DNA from: Chaetorhynchus papuensis
Taxonomy: Eukaryota; Chordata; Aves; Passeriformes; Rhipiduridae
NCBI GenBank assembly: GCA_013396525.1
Contig: VWYX01000904.1
Coordinates: 248,001 to 312,000, forward strand
Length of the DNA stretch: 64,000 nt
Direction of reading: 5' to 3'
The translations under genes were made by a program, and so were the position numbers. Under the pieces are notes generated by a model, which was not told where the DNA came from, ran no database searches, and saw nothing but the letters and a program-made list of their open reading frames with translations. Below are positions 25,551 to 37,720 of this stretch, one piece after another (position 1 is the stretch's first letter; each line of letters opens with the position of its first letter).

Positions 25551-27289
25551 GGGCCTGGTGTGTGACACACAGGTGAAAGACTTCAGATGGATAGTGATTC
25601 AGTGGCATGCACGGCATGCTTTTAAACCTCGTAGTATATGAAAGAGCAGTTTCAAAAGAATCTCTGAAAGCTTTGGCATCTGTTAGTCCAAAAATAGCAA
25701 GTAAAAAAATTTTCCTGGTTAGAAGAAAATCTCACTGGTAAGTGATCCAGTTATTTGTAGAGACGGTATGTGTAAGAGTACCTAAGATATGGTACTTGTG
25801 AGAGAACCTAAGTGAACAGTGAGCAAGAGTTCAGGCAGGATTTCCCCGTTTAATGAGAGAAAGTCAGAGTTCGTGGAAACAGGGTGAGAAAACTGACAAA
25901 ATGCAAATGAGAGACAGTAGGTACACTGGAGTGAAGAGACTGCAGGAACCAGGGTGCAACGTAAATCCTCACATATGGTACTGAGACAAGAATCAAAAGG
26001 TAGAGCTCTATTTGAGAATCAAAGACAAGTACTGGAGAAGCAGAACTTCAAAAATGAAGGTGGCATGAGTTTTTCTGGATTTTGAATTTGGAGGTTTCTG
26101 AGCAGAGGAGCTCAGAAGAATGAATAAATCATTGGATAATGCTCAGATTTTACTTAAAACATTGGCTGTGGCTGAATACAGTGCAGTAAGTTGCAGAAGG
26201 AACCTCTTGCTGTGGTGGTACAGAAAAGAGTCTTTGCAGCTATATGTGTTGCTGTGGTGTCTTGAATAAACCCATAGCCAGGTCTCTTAATACAGATTTT
26301 CTTCCTGGTTGGCAATTCCTTTTTCCACTATAGAGTGAGACTCTCCAAAATTCCTCGAATCTGTCAAACGTACAAGTTTGTTCTTTCCAGGACAGCAGCT
26401 TACACAGGCAGCATGCTCTCTCCTAATGAGACACAACTATTCAATTCTCTGAGGGCTGATTTAGAGCCCTGGGCTTGTCAAAGTTCTTAGGTTTAATGAA
26501 TTGCAATAGGGTGAAGCATAAAGTCTGTACTACACTGTGAATCAGAGTAGATGATACAGTGATGTTCTTAAATATTGCAAAGCTCTGTGACAGAACGCTG
26601 CAAAGCAGCTTGAGACAGGAACTGAGCATCATGACAGACAAGAGGTCCTCTCCTAATCCAGTAGAATCTGGGGTCTCCAAAGAGATTTTTGTTCTCCATT
26701 CAAACATGATTTCATCATTTAAATCATGAGCCTGTCTGCTGATGTGTTTTAATTGCTTTGTTGTGTAGGAAAACACCTTGAGCAACTCTCGTAAGAGCCA
26801 GTTTTACCTACTGGGTAGATGATAAATTAATTTTCTGTTTAAATAGAAAAAAACCCCAATAAAATGTAATCACACTATAATGCCTGTTGCTTGCAAAAAC
26901 AACATAAACCACCTATCCAGAATCCTTTCTAATTTGTGATTGAGACTGCAAATGCTATGTGGTTTTTGAGACTTGGCTAACACGCGAGTGGCTGTGCTGG
27001 ATCTGTCTAGAAGGTCTGTGTAGTTTGGTGTCACTTCTCTTCAGTGGCCAGCCCCAAATATCCAGGGGAAGATCCAGCCCTTCGCCACTCTCCAGCCCCC
27101 TGGGAGCTCACGGATCTCCTGACCTAGGCTTGCCCTCTGTGTGTTTAGTACACCTCACTGGCTCCCCTTCCATAACTGAACCCACACACAGTTTTAAAAT
27201 CCATGATACCCTGTTGCAGGTGCTCTGATCCTTGTTTACATTAAAAAATCTCTTCCTTTCATTTGTTTTTCAATGTGCTGCCTGTTTTC
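25551..27289. other. Presumed intron beside the CpG island
   Basis: Sequence returns to AT-rich within about 100 bases of the island. No exon was recognised. A 114-codon minus frame (26441-26785) starts without ATG and has no known similarity. Confidence 0.55.
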
Positions 27290-27570
27290 ATCTGACAGCC
27301 TGTATTTCTTGCATTGAAAGAAGCAGTGGACTATCATCTCCTCTCCATGCTGCTCACATTTGAGCTGCCATTCCCCTGCCTGGGTTGCTGCTTTTTCAGA
27401 CTGAAGGGTCCCCCTTGTTCCATTAATGGAAACCAACTCCTGCTTCTGATTACCCTTTTCCTCCCCTGAACTTACACAGTTTTGTTGCACCTCTTCTGAA
27501 GTGGGGGACCAGAACTGTGACTGGTACTCAAGAAGCAGTAAAATCACTGGTGTAATCATGGTCCCTTCCT
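27290..27570 (-). mobile_element. Ancient CR1/L3-like LINE fragment (diverged)
   Basis: The plus strand resembles the reverse complement of old amniote CR1 3' regions: 'tttttcagactgaagggtcc', 'tgcacctcttctgaagtggg' and 'gaccagaactg...ggtactcaag' occur in the expected order and spacing. The identity is clearly lower than in the other CR1 copies, which fits an insertion predating birds. Boundaries are approximate. Confidence 0.5.
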
Positions 27571-30500
27571 AGGTGTGGTACTGCAGATCTTAAAATACTA
27601 TCCTAGTCAGGGTCAAGTCTTTCTATGAAGTCTGTAAATTATTGCATAGAAAGTTTCTATTTGAAGACCACATCTTTCCGTGATTCTCCTTTCCTGAATT
27701 CTTAGTGAAAACATGGAATGGTTTCACCAAATCTGCTAGATTAACCGGGGCTAAAGGAATAAAAAAAAGTAACAAAAAATATTGGCAGTTCTTTAATTTA
27801 TTTTCTGGCCTGAGCTTACATCCACTGAAATCAAGAGTGACAGACTTAGTCTCCTACTCTGTAACTAGAAGTGATTTAGAATTAAAAAGAACCAGTATTT
27901 ATCTACAATTTAAAGCTATAATTACAGCTTGAAAGTGTTTTTTATGCATATTGAGCTGCACTGTATCTGACTGCTGAGATACTGTTCTTCTGCGTCTCTT
28001 TGAGATTACTTGTATCTCAATTTCATACACAGCAATAAGTACATGCTCCAAATCATTAATTATTTCTTGTCCCCAGGCTTGCACAATTTTGTCTACCATA
28101 GACATTTACAAGATAATGCACCAGTCTTCAAACAAAATTCATGACTTGGCTCACCATTTCTTTGGAGAGATACAAAAAACTGCAGTGCTCATACTTCAAA
28201 ACAGTAAAATGAAGTAGATGATAGCATTAGCTCAATACATTACTGGTAGCCATAGTTTTGAATAAACCAACCTAACATCTGGCATGGGCAAATCCAATGA
28301 TTTGGGGGATTTTTTTCATTTTCTCAGAGGCATCAAGCTACTGTTGAAGGGACAGATACTTCCTAAAATGATTTCTGATTCTCAGCTAGCATAATGTGCA
28401 TGTGGAAGTGATGAACCTTTGCTCACTGCTGTGTTCTGCAGCTCTTCCAAATGGGAGGGACCTGGGAAAGAACAGGTATGCTGGCAGGTTGGAAGTGACT
28501 GATTTGCCTGGCAGTCAATAATGCCAAAACAACCATGGAACCTTTAAGACAGTCTCTGCTTCACGGAGAAACTTCGTGCTTAAAAGTCTAGGAGGGGGAA
28601 GAAACCTCCCAGAATGCAATTATTAAGATTTACTCACTTCTTGTCCTCTTATTCTATATTTGCTTACACAGGACTGAGGCTGTGGATGGGTGAGGTAATG
28701 CCAGATTTTCGGATGTTCTACCGAAAGGTTACTGGCACTTCCCACCAGCGGTGTTCCAGGGCTCTGTTAAACATGAGCAGGGTAGAAATGGCGTGAACTG
28801 ATGTCATTTATAGAAACAGTTGCTCTTTCAGCCTGACACAGGGCGCTGTTCAGGGAGACCTGAGGCAGCACTGCCCTTTTGAGGACTTCTACTCTGGGGA
28901 TGATTGCCTGCACACCCGGGAAAGCTGCCAGGCCAGGCTATTGCACAAAAAGCTGTGCAACAGGAGCTGACAGGGACACTCATGGAGTGCCCTGCACTGG
29001 CAGGAAAAATCAGCCACTGGAGGAGAGGTTGCAGAACAAACTGGTCCCCAGTAACCATGATGGAATTTCCCAGTAGAAGACAGGCAGTGTCACTGCTGAT
29101 GTGTGTTAGCATCAGCTCCTGCTGCTAATGGGTACATTCAAACCAAAAATGATTCCATAAAAGTTTTCTCTGGATCTCAGTGGAATAAGAATTTAGATCC
29201 TTCATGGGAATTTTGAGTATCTTTTGAATTGGCTGAATAAAGGGTCAAGTGCTGCCACTTGCACATTTCCACATTGCAGAACGGAAGTGAAAAGAAATCG
29301 TGACTTTACTGTCACAGGGAGGACACAGCATTTGGCCAATTTTCAAAAATTTACAGCAGTGTTATTAGAGGAAAGGAGAAGAGGAATTGAGAGTGTTTAC
29401 AACCTCTGGTGTGTTTTTGGACCAATTTCTCCCAGGGCTCTTCAGGAATATAGGTACTTCCTTGGCATTTGATCTCTCTTTCCCAACCAGGAGGAGTGCA
29501 AGATCATAAAAATACAGGAAGCCTTGCAGGAACCACAACATATGTACTCATTTCTCTCAAAAGGGCTTCAGAGGCTTTTGGCTTGCCTGGCAGAGGACTA
29601 AGAATCTACTGAATGAAAAAAATTAATGGATTTATTATATTATCAAGAACTGAACTGGGAAGAATTTGTAAGGTAGTACCAAACTTCCTCAGTACAGGGC
29701 AGTAGGTGCTGATTCTGGATCAGCTTCTCTCTCTGCCATCTTTAAAGGTGCCACATAAATTACAGCAAACTAAATAGCCTGCAAAACCTGGCATCTCCTT
29801 ACTGCAAGGCGTTTGATGGAGACCAATTTGGGGGTTTTATTTTTTTGCTTGTTTGAGTTATACTTTCTAAATTCTGCTTAGCTAATCAGGTGGTAATAAA
29901 ACTAAGAGACCTGCATTTTGCAAGCTTTTATTAAATTTTGAAAAACTCAGGGGAATATCTACATAAGCAAGAGTTAGCAAATTGTGAGCTATGCAGATTT
30001 AAGTAGGAAAAAATATGCTCATGTCATTTAATATGTGATGAATGCTGCTTTATGTTTGAAACCTTGTCCCCAGTGGAACCCATTACAATAATGTTTATAC
30101 AGGTTTATGCTATAAATGCATGATATTTGCCCTACAGCAGAATATGTTGGAATTTACTCCTGATTAAAAAAAAAGTGTGAATGGATGATATCCCAGAATC
30201 TGGATTGCTATAGGCACAGTTATGCCCTTTTATTAACAAATGAAGCAATGAAAAATGTAATTTGTTAACATAAAAAGGACTTTGTACAGCAGGCAGAATT
30301 GATAGGAGGTGCACCCTAAATCTCCTGCACCATGTGTGAACTGGAAGCCAGCCAAGTCCTACAGAATTCAGGGAAACTGGATCTTCAGGTGCCAGTCTCA
30401 CACAAAGCCTGGACAGAGGTGCTGACTGTCACGGGAAAAAGCAGGAAGATGACAGTGATGCATCAGCACACAATTAAACAGCAGGAAGAAGTGATGTCAC

Positions 30501-31904
30501 AGCAAGATTTTGGCTGCACGGGTGTCCTGCTTTCAACTCAAGCAGTAATTGTCCTGTAACAGCCCCAGCCAGATGACACAGGATCTACATCCTTGGTTTT
30601 TCCTTTGTGAAAAACCATTGCATCAGCACAGGAACATCCATGTGCTTTAAAATAAACTGCCTGAAGAGAACAGGACAGAGCCCTTTCCCCCTGCTCCCCT
30701 TGCCACTGCCCACCCCCTGACAGAAGACATCATTTACTTTATACTGTGGAGTGATGAGGGACAAGGACAGGAGCTGGAAAGGACTCTTCCAAAGATAGGT
30801 CACCTCTTCCACACCTCAACATGGTGTGAGTAGACACAGGAAAAGCCTCTCCCGTCACACAGCATGGGACAAAATTGCCACCAAGTGTGTTTTAAGCCAT
30901 AGAGCCTTTTAAAGATTCAAGCAGTGATGTGGGAACTTCATCCCTCAGCCTGGAGTGAACAGGCTGGCAGTGACAGTGCTGTGACATGAGAACACAGCTA
31001 ACCTGTGGCTGACACATGGATCTCTTGTACAAGCTCCATTACTTACTTTTCTTTGTTAAAAGGGAATTATATTATTTCTTGTTGCATCCTTGGGGCTGAG
31101 GAGACAAAAACCCTTTCTCACTTTGTGTGGAACAATGAGGCCCTGTTCTTACTTGGGTTCTTAAACTCTTGCTTTTATGTAATTTAGGGAAAAAAAAAAG
31201 GCTGAGCATTACAGAATGAAATAGAAATGCTAAACTTCATTATTTAACTTCTCTTTCACGAGTGAAACTCATTTACAGGGAAAGGTGCTGACCTGACTTG
31301 CATGATTTCATATACAATTTCTCCTTGGCCTCTCTTACATCTGCCATCAGCTGTGCCCTATCTGTAGACTTCATTAGTGAAGCAGATCAGTACAGTACAG
31401 TTCCTTTAAAAATAGCAAATTCATAGATTTTCCTTTTCTTCCTTAAACCCACCATCTAAAACCCCATCTCACAGCCTGTGTCTGTGCACTGCTCATTTCT
31501 ATAATATATTTGGACATCCTGTTTTTAAAAGGGGCCAAATTCTCAGTTGTTGCCTTGACGTAAATCTGTAGGTTTTTCCTTTGCCAAATAGGAGCCAAGG
31601 CTCTGTGTAAAGATACGTTTTTCAGTCTTAGGGAAGACTTCAGGGAAATGCCACCGTTACTCATCGAAATTATTCTTTTCTCTGTGAATAAAGCCAATAA
31701 GAAAATTGGGATTACCTGGGGAGTGAAATATGATTTGAGCAAGCACGGCTGCACGTAGACATTAGCGGAAGGGTAAATTCAGCCCCAAATAATAAAGAGA
31801 GACTGCAGCCAGTTTCCATTCGGAAATGTTTGATTTCTGAAGAAGAGCGAGCTAACCTCGGAGCACCAGCACCAGATAATTGGGTAGTCATTTCTTTAGA
31901 TGGT
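27571..31904. other. Presumed NCKAP5 intron, nothing recognised
   Basis: AT-rich single-copy sequence. A slightly GC-richer patch at 28.8-29.1 kb shows no exon signals. Confidence 0.55.
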
Positions 31905-32085
31905 TGGGCTGATGCGATCCCGGTTTCCTGCCTGGAGCCGGGTGCTGTGTGAGGTGAGCAGGTGCCCCGAGGTTTCCCCGCGGGGCCGCGTGCGGGGCCA
32001 GCGCGGTTCCCCCACGCAGCGACGCAGCAGTTGTGCAGCGCCCGCCGCTGCTACCTGCGCCAGGCTGCACTGCAGGGCACAGACA
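31905..32085. promoter_or_regulatory. Small CpG cluster, possible minor promoter
   Basis: About 18 CpG occur in roughly 155 bases in otherwise AT-rich intron. On the plus strand a good donor sequence, GAG|GTGAGCAGG, lies near 31950-31960. On the minus strand CAG|GTAGCAGCG lies near 32055. Either could end a short non-coding exon. No TATA box or protein was recognised. The block is too short for a classical CpG island. Confidence 0.4.
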
Positions 32086-32133
32086 AACTCCTGCCACTCA
32101 CACTTAGCGTCACACAAAACCACTTCAAAGCAG

Positions 32134-32165
32134 ATTTTTTTTTTTTTTTTCTCCCCTAACCCTAA
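32134..32165. repeat. T-tract plus two telomere-like units
   Basis: A run of about 16 T is followed by CTCC and CCCTAACCCTAA (32154-32165), two units of the vertebrate telomere repeat in the C-rich orientation. Two units alone could be coincidence. Confidence 0.5.
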
Positions 32166-32459
32166 ATAGCCACTACGGTAATGTGTATGTCTGCATACAC
32201 AAAAGAGTTTGTTCTCATAAAAAATCTAAAACAAATGCAGAACCATGCCAGGATTATACATTTCATTTTCCAGCATACAAATGAGGAACTAATTTAGTCT
32301 GGGCTGTTCATGCATTTTGCTTTTAACAAACATCCATATGCCAAATAGACCTTCCACGTACTTCCCTGCTGGAGTTTTTTTCCTTTCAACTTGGTAGGGA
32401 ACATTTGTGATCCTTATTCTACCAAATATATCTAAAGAATATATTTTGCTCAAGGCTGC

Positions 32460-33160
32460 CTATTTTATAATTTAAGAGAAACAAAATCAATTCATGGCTC
32501 CGGCAGTCTCGCTATTATGACAAGCATACATCTGTGCAAAAATACCCCAATCCCTAATTAATTACAGAATGTTATTAATATTTAAAAATTTAACATTGGT
32601 TAATTTATTTAATTTTCTAAACACAGCCATATGAAGTTACTTTTTACAGACCACTTTCTCATCTTTTGCCTGCAGTTTTGAAATCTGGGTAGTTTAGCAT
32701 AGATACAGAGATATTTGCTTGTATCAAGGTTATTTTCTGTTCAAATGGTTCCCAGTCCTTTATGCAATGACTTCAATAACTGAGGCTTGACACTTCACTC
32801 CTGACTCATGCAGCACTGATGAGCAGTGTTAATGGGAGTTTTTTCCAATTAGAGGAAACAGGCTGAGAGTCATGTTCTTTAAAATTAATATTTTTTATGA
32901 ATATATAATGCCAAAATCATCCCAGATCATATTTCTCATTTACCAGAGCACATCAAGTTGAGTTTAATTTTAAGTCAGCTTAGTAAATATTTCGCAAAAA
33001 TATGCCCTGTCGGAGTTAAAATGGCTCATTGCTGAAAGAGATTTATTTATTGATCTGGTAAAGAGCTGCACATAAAATTACTATCAACTTTAATGAGATG
33101 AGGACAATTATTTATACGACTAATTAGCAGAACTAATAAAAAAAATCTTAACAGGTATAA
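32460..33160. promoter_or_regulatory. Candidate conserved non-coding element cluster (AT-rich)
   Basis: The sequence is dense in TAAT-type homeodomain cores, including TAATTAATTA at 32555-32564 and GACTAATTAGCAGAAC near 33118. It lacks repeats and runs of simple sequence, a texture typical of deeply conserved introns of developmental genes. The call rests on appearance only, since no alignment was available. Confidence 0.3.
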
Positions 33161-34469
33161 ACTTCTGTGAGGCATTTGTATTTGCTTGAAAGACAGTGAT
33201 CAGTCTTGATTTGAACAAGGTTGAGACAAATCCTCAAATAAGCCCTGTTTCTACTGCAACTGCAACAAGTGTTCCAGCACCTATTCAGCCTTTTCCTGTG
33301 CACGTTCAGTATTTATAGTGGACGTGCAAAGTCCATCAGGTTCATTTGTAATCTTTAAACTATCCTCTCTTACTTTTCTATGACCCTATCAAAAATACAA
33401 ATTAAAAGGCAAACTGTAAAAACCTTGCTTTTCTCTATATTCATTATTCAAATTGCTCTCACCCGGCTGGGTCCTGAAGAAGGTGTTTTAATAGCTGTGG
33501 TGTGACGGGCATTGTACCTGGGAGCCAAAGCAAGCAAGTGGCTCTCATTCACAGATAATACAATGGCAGAGCTTTTTGTGGCCTGTAACTACATCTGCAC
33601 TGCTCGCTGAACCATCCACATCTACACTCAGCAAAAGAAAAGCACATTAGGCCAAAAATAAAATACATTTTTAATGGGTATCCTCGTGCGTGTATTTAAA
33701 CACCAATCCTCGGCAGAAATGCTCATCTGAAGCAGTACTGTGAGCTCTGTTATACTACTGGGTAGCCTTATATGGTTTTTATCTATGTTTTTGTGTGTTT
33801 TTTCACACATAAGGTCACAAATCAGAAACCTCAGCTTTAGAGGTATATGTGATATTACAATGTTAGCTGGAAGCATCTGAGTATCTATGGTGACTCCTAA
33901 TTTCCAAAACTCAGTTCCATTCTACCTCATTCAACCTCAGCTTCAAATACTAGGGAAACTGAAATGAATCAATGTTTGCATGGATTTTACAAATTTATCA
34001 TGTACATCCAGCAGTGCTTTAGAGATGTAGGAAAAAACCCCCAAGAAAACACCACCCCAGCAAAACCAAACACTTATGAAGAGACAAGAGGCAGGCTTTA
34101 GTGGCTAACAGCACAAACCACCTTTTTGCTGGGTTTATGCATTGCCAGGATGGTAGGACCAGACAGGTGGATCAAGAAGAAAAGTAGAAGGAAGCCTCAT
34201 GCTCTTGCCACACCTCACCACACCACACCAACCTCTAATCATAGATTACAACAACAATTTTGGAAGATAATTAATTCCAAATACAGTCTATAACACACAT
34301 TAGCATCATAGACCAGAGGCAATGTTTGTTATGAGAAACTTTCAGAACGGGTTAAAATGGGGTTTTGGCCCCAAGACCTTCATTTTGGGTTACACCTTCA
34401 TTCCCCTCGGGCCAAGTTACTAAGCCCTGGCAAGAAAAAGATGCTTGTGCAGAGCATGACCTTATTTAG

Positions 34470-34740
34470 CTGGGGTCGCATTTGATTTTCTTTCTCGGCC
34501 TTCATTACTGTAATATCATACACAGGGTTTTTCCTTTGTTTGCCATGCAACTTATTCCCCTAAGATTAGTCTTTTTCTAGTCAAGCAGTTTAAAGCTAAT
34601 CGCAGTTGTTATTTTAATCTGTGCTCACCATTAAGAATTCTCGCAGAGCTATTTTGCTTGTTGGCAATTAAGGCTTCCCAATGGAAGTTCATGATTACAG
34701 CAAAAGCAACCTGTTTAGTACTTGGCACCTCTTTAGTACA
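34470..34740. promoter_or_regulatory. Candidate conserved non-coding element
   Basis: A complex, repeat-free sequence holds several homeodomain-type cores in a compact block: CTTCATTACTGTAATATC, GCTAATCGCAGTTG and GGCAATTAAGG. Conservation is inferred from texture only. Confidence 0.3.
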
Positions 34741-36328
34741 CAGGCATTAAAACCAGGAGCACAGAAGCATGCTAATGCTGCTGATGAAAGCAGAGCAGAT
34801 CTATTTAATGAAGTCTGTTTTGAATATAGAGCACTGTAGAAATGCAATGCAATCCTCTTGTGCATTTCTGGTCCCTCCCCTCTGTGTTTTACATTACTGT
34901 AATAAGGTAAGGAAGAGCTGTTGGACCTTCATTAATTTATTACATATCAGTCATGTCTGAAGTGCAGCATATCTTCGTGCTTTCACCAAGGCAGACTGAA
35001 GTGTTGGTCCTGGTTCCAGTAGCACTAACTAATAAAATTCCCTGGACAGGTCTCAAGACCAGGGTCTGACCTTTGCTTTTTCAGGCAAGCGCCCTATGCT
35101 GAGTTATGACTTCTTTCTTCTGTTAAGAGAATTAGTAATTGCTGCCACTGATCCATGTGTCTAGACTTAAAAATTATTATCTCCCGTCAAGTCAATTAGC
35201 AAAGACTGCAGGAGCAAATTTTTGCTTCTCATGTTGATTGTCCATGTGATTCTGCCATAAAAATTATACATAGGAATGCCCCTTAGCTGAACTAAAGCAT
35301 TAAATGACTAGGTAAGAAACAGCGCTGCAGGGAGATTCCCCTCCCTGCCACAATTCTGTCCTGTTTAAAGTTATTTCCAGACAGAATAGGGCAGAGAAAT
35401 CCAAAAAAATCTTTTTTTTTTTTATTTTGTTAACTGATACATGGAGGTGCACAACCACTCTTGTGCATCACCTCCTGTGGTAAATGTTGGTGATTTACAT
35501 TGATGGGGGTGAAATTTGTCTCACGTTGGGTAAATGTGTTTTATTCCAACCTGAGAAATAGGGAAACCACTGACAAGTGGTCAATATGTTAATAAAGACT
35601 GCATCTTCACAAACCAGTGAGGTACCTTCACTCATTGGGGTCAAGGTTTTAAGAACAAGGCATCTAAAGCTGGGCTAGAGGTCTGCTTTTGCAAAAAGCA
35701 ATAAAACGTGACCTAACCACAGCCAGTCCTCCTGGGACGGCAATTACAGCAATAAATGTTCCACAGCAGATGCTAATGCCGTGTATAAACAGTCGACCTC
35801 TAAAGTGAAAAGAAATTTTGGCCCCCCCCTTGTCTTTTAGGGTCCCATTGTACGCGTGGAAATGTAAAGGAAATGTAAAATTGATATGCACACCATGGCA
35901 TTTGGTTTAGTCTCCTCTAGCTCGGCCTGGGCACTATAAATCTGTCCTGGCTGTGAGTGAGGCTGGAGGAGCTGAATGGGCAGAATTTGTGTGTGTCAGT
36001 TTTACGGGCTCGCCCCGAGTGCAGCGCGGGTTATCGGTCAATGTCAGGTTCAGCGCCCAGTGACCCACTGGCTTCACATCATGGCAGCCACAAATCAAGG
36101 GCATAATGAAGGCTGAGGAGAGGGCTCTGCTGATTTATTAGGACATCTGTCTGGCTGTAGACAGCCCAGCACTGCCCCTGTGTAGTGCCAGCTATTAGCA
36201 TAATCCTCACCATGAATCTTCTAAGAGATTTAAAAGAGAGGAATAAAGTGTTCAAAGAAGACCGGCCAAACCAGAAGGGTTTTTCCTGTAGTGCTCGTTA
36301 CCAGTCTTAACTTTTTATGCCAACACCC

Positions 36329-36375
36329 CATAAAAATAATAATAAAAATAAATAATGTTAAAAATAAATTAATGG
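36329..36375. repeat. AT-rich (AATA)n-like low-complexity tract
   Basis: Imperfect AAT/AATA units of the form AAAAATAATAATAAAAATAA continuing into AATAATG and TAAAAATAAATTAATGG. Confidence 0.8.
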
Positions 36376-37603
36376 TTTTAGTTTTCCAAAACCACTGAAT
36401 TTTCAGAAGACATCTGTGTGTCTGTTTATAATACAGTCACTACCCCTGCTACTTTTCAAAGACTCTTTAATATTTTAATTTTTTATTGTTCATTTATATT
36501 TAACCACAACAGTGTCATCTGTGTATAATGTTATCACCTTCATTCTTACAAAGTTAGTATCCTGAATTCTGTAATGTTAAATGAAAACTTCAGTTTTTTA
36601 GTGTCAGTTATTTTGGCTGCTTTTTAGGAAAAGCAGACATTAACCACAAACTTTCTGAGTTTGTCTGTAAGAGCCAATATCATAATGCTATATCCTGTAA
36701 ATGCCATGATACTGCTTTATATTGCATAGGTCAAAAATTTTGTGAGGTGCAGAACAACTATGTGCAAAGCTGCTCTTTTTTTGTACATGAGAGACACTCA
36801 CCTGAAAAATCGGACAGATCATTATTTCTCCCTTGATCAGAACTAAGGTGAAACAGGTTTCAGTCTATGAAGATTAAATTATTCCCTGAAGATTCTTTTG
36901 TATTTGACTGTGTATTTTAAAAGACTGTCACTGTTCATATGTTTTCAGAAAAAGAAAGTTAAATACTGCATTAAAAAAAATTGCTGTGAATGTTGAAGGA
37001 ATTTTATCATTGGTATTATTCCATTTCCTTTGTATTAAATGTTATGTTAGACAGGATTTGAGCAGTTACCAGCTTTACTGTAGGCAGGGTAGAAACACCC
37101 ACCAGCACGTGGCAATCCCTGCTTTGCTTAAACCAGGGTGAAGTCTGGGCAACATGAGCAGAGAAGAAATAGAAAATCTAGACTATCAAGAGCAGCTCAA
37201 AATTGTAAACCTGCATTTATTTTAGTTTTGAAACTCTCAATTGGTCATGCTGCTGTGCTGGTTTTTCGGCTAGATTTTGTGTGCCATTCAATGAAAACAC
37301 TTATATTAAAGAATATTTCTGAAATTCAGTCCAATTAAAAGAATCTGAAGTAGAGTTAGCATCCATTGCCTAGGAACTTTAATGTGAATAAACCTGTGCG
37401 TGAGTGTAACTGCCCTGATTAACAACGGCGTGATTAGACTCGTGTGTGCTGCCCTGCTTATTTCATGAGGCAAGAGTTGGTCCCTGTGAAGAATTAAAAA
37501 ATGGAGAGACTGAATACCCAGTCATTCCTTTGAACTCAAAAATGGAAACTGTGGATTGCAGTAACTTTTCCTAAATAGCAACATAAATAAATATGTGTGC
37601 ACA

Positions 37604-37611
37604 GTACTTGC
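37604..37611 (-). promoter_or_regulatory. NCKAP5: Probable GC-type splice donor of the NCKAP5 exon
   Basis: The minus strand reads AG|GCAAGT directly after the exon, which is the consensus form of the rare GC-AG intron class. It leaves the exon after two bases of an Arg codon, which agrees with an Arg at this place in the remembered human protein. The only nearby GT option is CAA|GTACTG, four bases further on. That matches U1 poorly and would replace the expected residue after Arg with Gln. Confidence 0.65.
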
Positions 37612-37685
37612 CTCCATAAATTCCAGCGTTGTTCTTCCAGCTGAGTCACTAAATGCTCTATGTACTTGTTGGAGTCCATATATTC
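37612..37685 (-). CDS. NCKAP5: NCKAP5 internal coding exon (N-terminal coiled coil)
   Basis: The minus strand reads as a 74-bp exon of 24 codons plus two bases, with no stop. It begins EYMDSNKYIEHLVTQLEEQ and ends RWNLW plus AG of a split Arg codon. From memory of the family, human NCKAP5 has a near-identical stretch close to its N-terminus (EYMDSNKYIEHLLTQLEEQ, then HRSLWRE). NCKAP5 is a very large protein named for binding the SH3 protein NCK. Its paralogue NCKAP5L (Cep169) acts at centrosomes and microtubules. The heptad-like Leu/Ile spacing fits a coiled coil. The acceptor is textbook: TTTAG at 37686-37690, a 14-base T tract, and a CTAAT branch-point candidate about 30 bases upstream of the exon. 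The donor reads AG|GCAAGT (GC type). The exon enters at phase 0 and leaves after codon base 2. Neighbouring coding exons were not found in the window. Confidence 0.88.
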
Positions 37686-37720
37686 CTAAATGAAAAAAAA
37701 AAAAAATTAAAATATTAGTT
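37686..37720 (-). promoter_or_regulatory. NCKAP5: Splice acceptor region of the NCKAP5 exon
   Basis: On the minus strand a CTAAT branch-point candidate (37714-37718, branch A near 37715) is followed by a T-rich tract and CATTTAG immediately before the exon. Branch-to-exon distance is about 30 bases, within the normal range for vertebrate introns. This fixes the exon's 5' edge at 37685. Confidence 0.75.

Larger units (their letters stand above)
33161..37603. other. NCKAP5: NCKAP5 intron just downstream of the recognised exon
   Basis: Repeat-poor AT-rich sequence. Besides the element candidate at 34.5 kb, segments at 33.45-33.6, 35.1-35.3 and 37.36-37.48 kb have similar regulatory-like texture. 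No further exon of the gene was found on the minus strand. Confidence 0.55.

Noticed and set aside
24816..25641. Several 130-250 codon frames in all directions over the CpG island
   Set aside because: GC-rich DNA has few stop codons, so overlapping frames on both strands are expected. Several also start at GTG rather than ATG or run through N.
35925..35960. TATAAA (35935-35940) in a GC-richer context, promoter-like
   Set aside because: A single TATA hexamer is common in AT-rich DNA, and no initiator, CpG island or exon follows.
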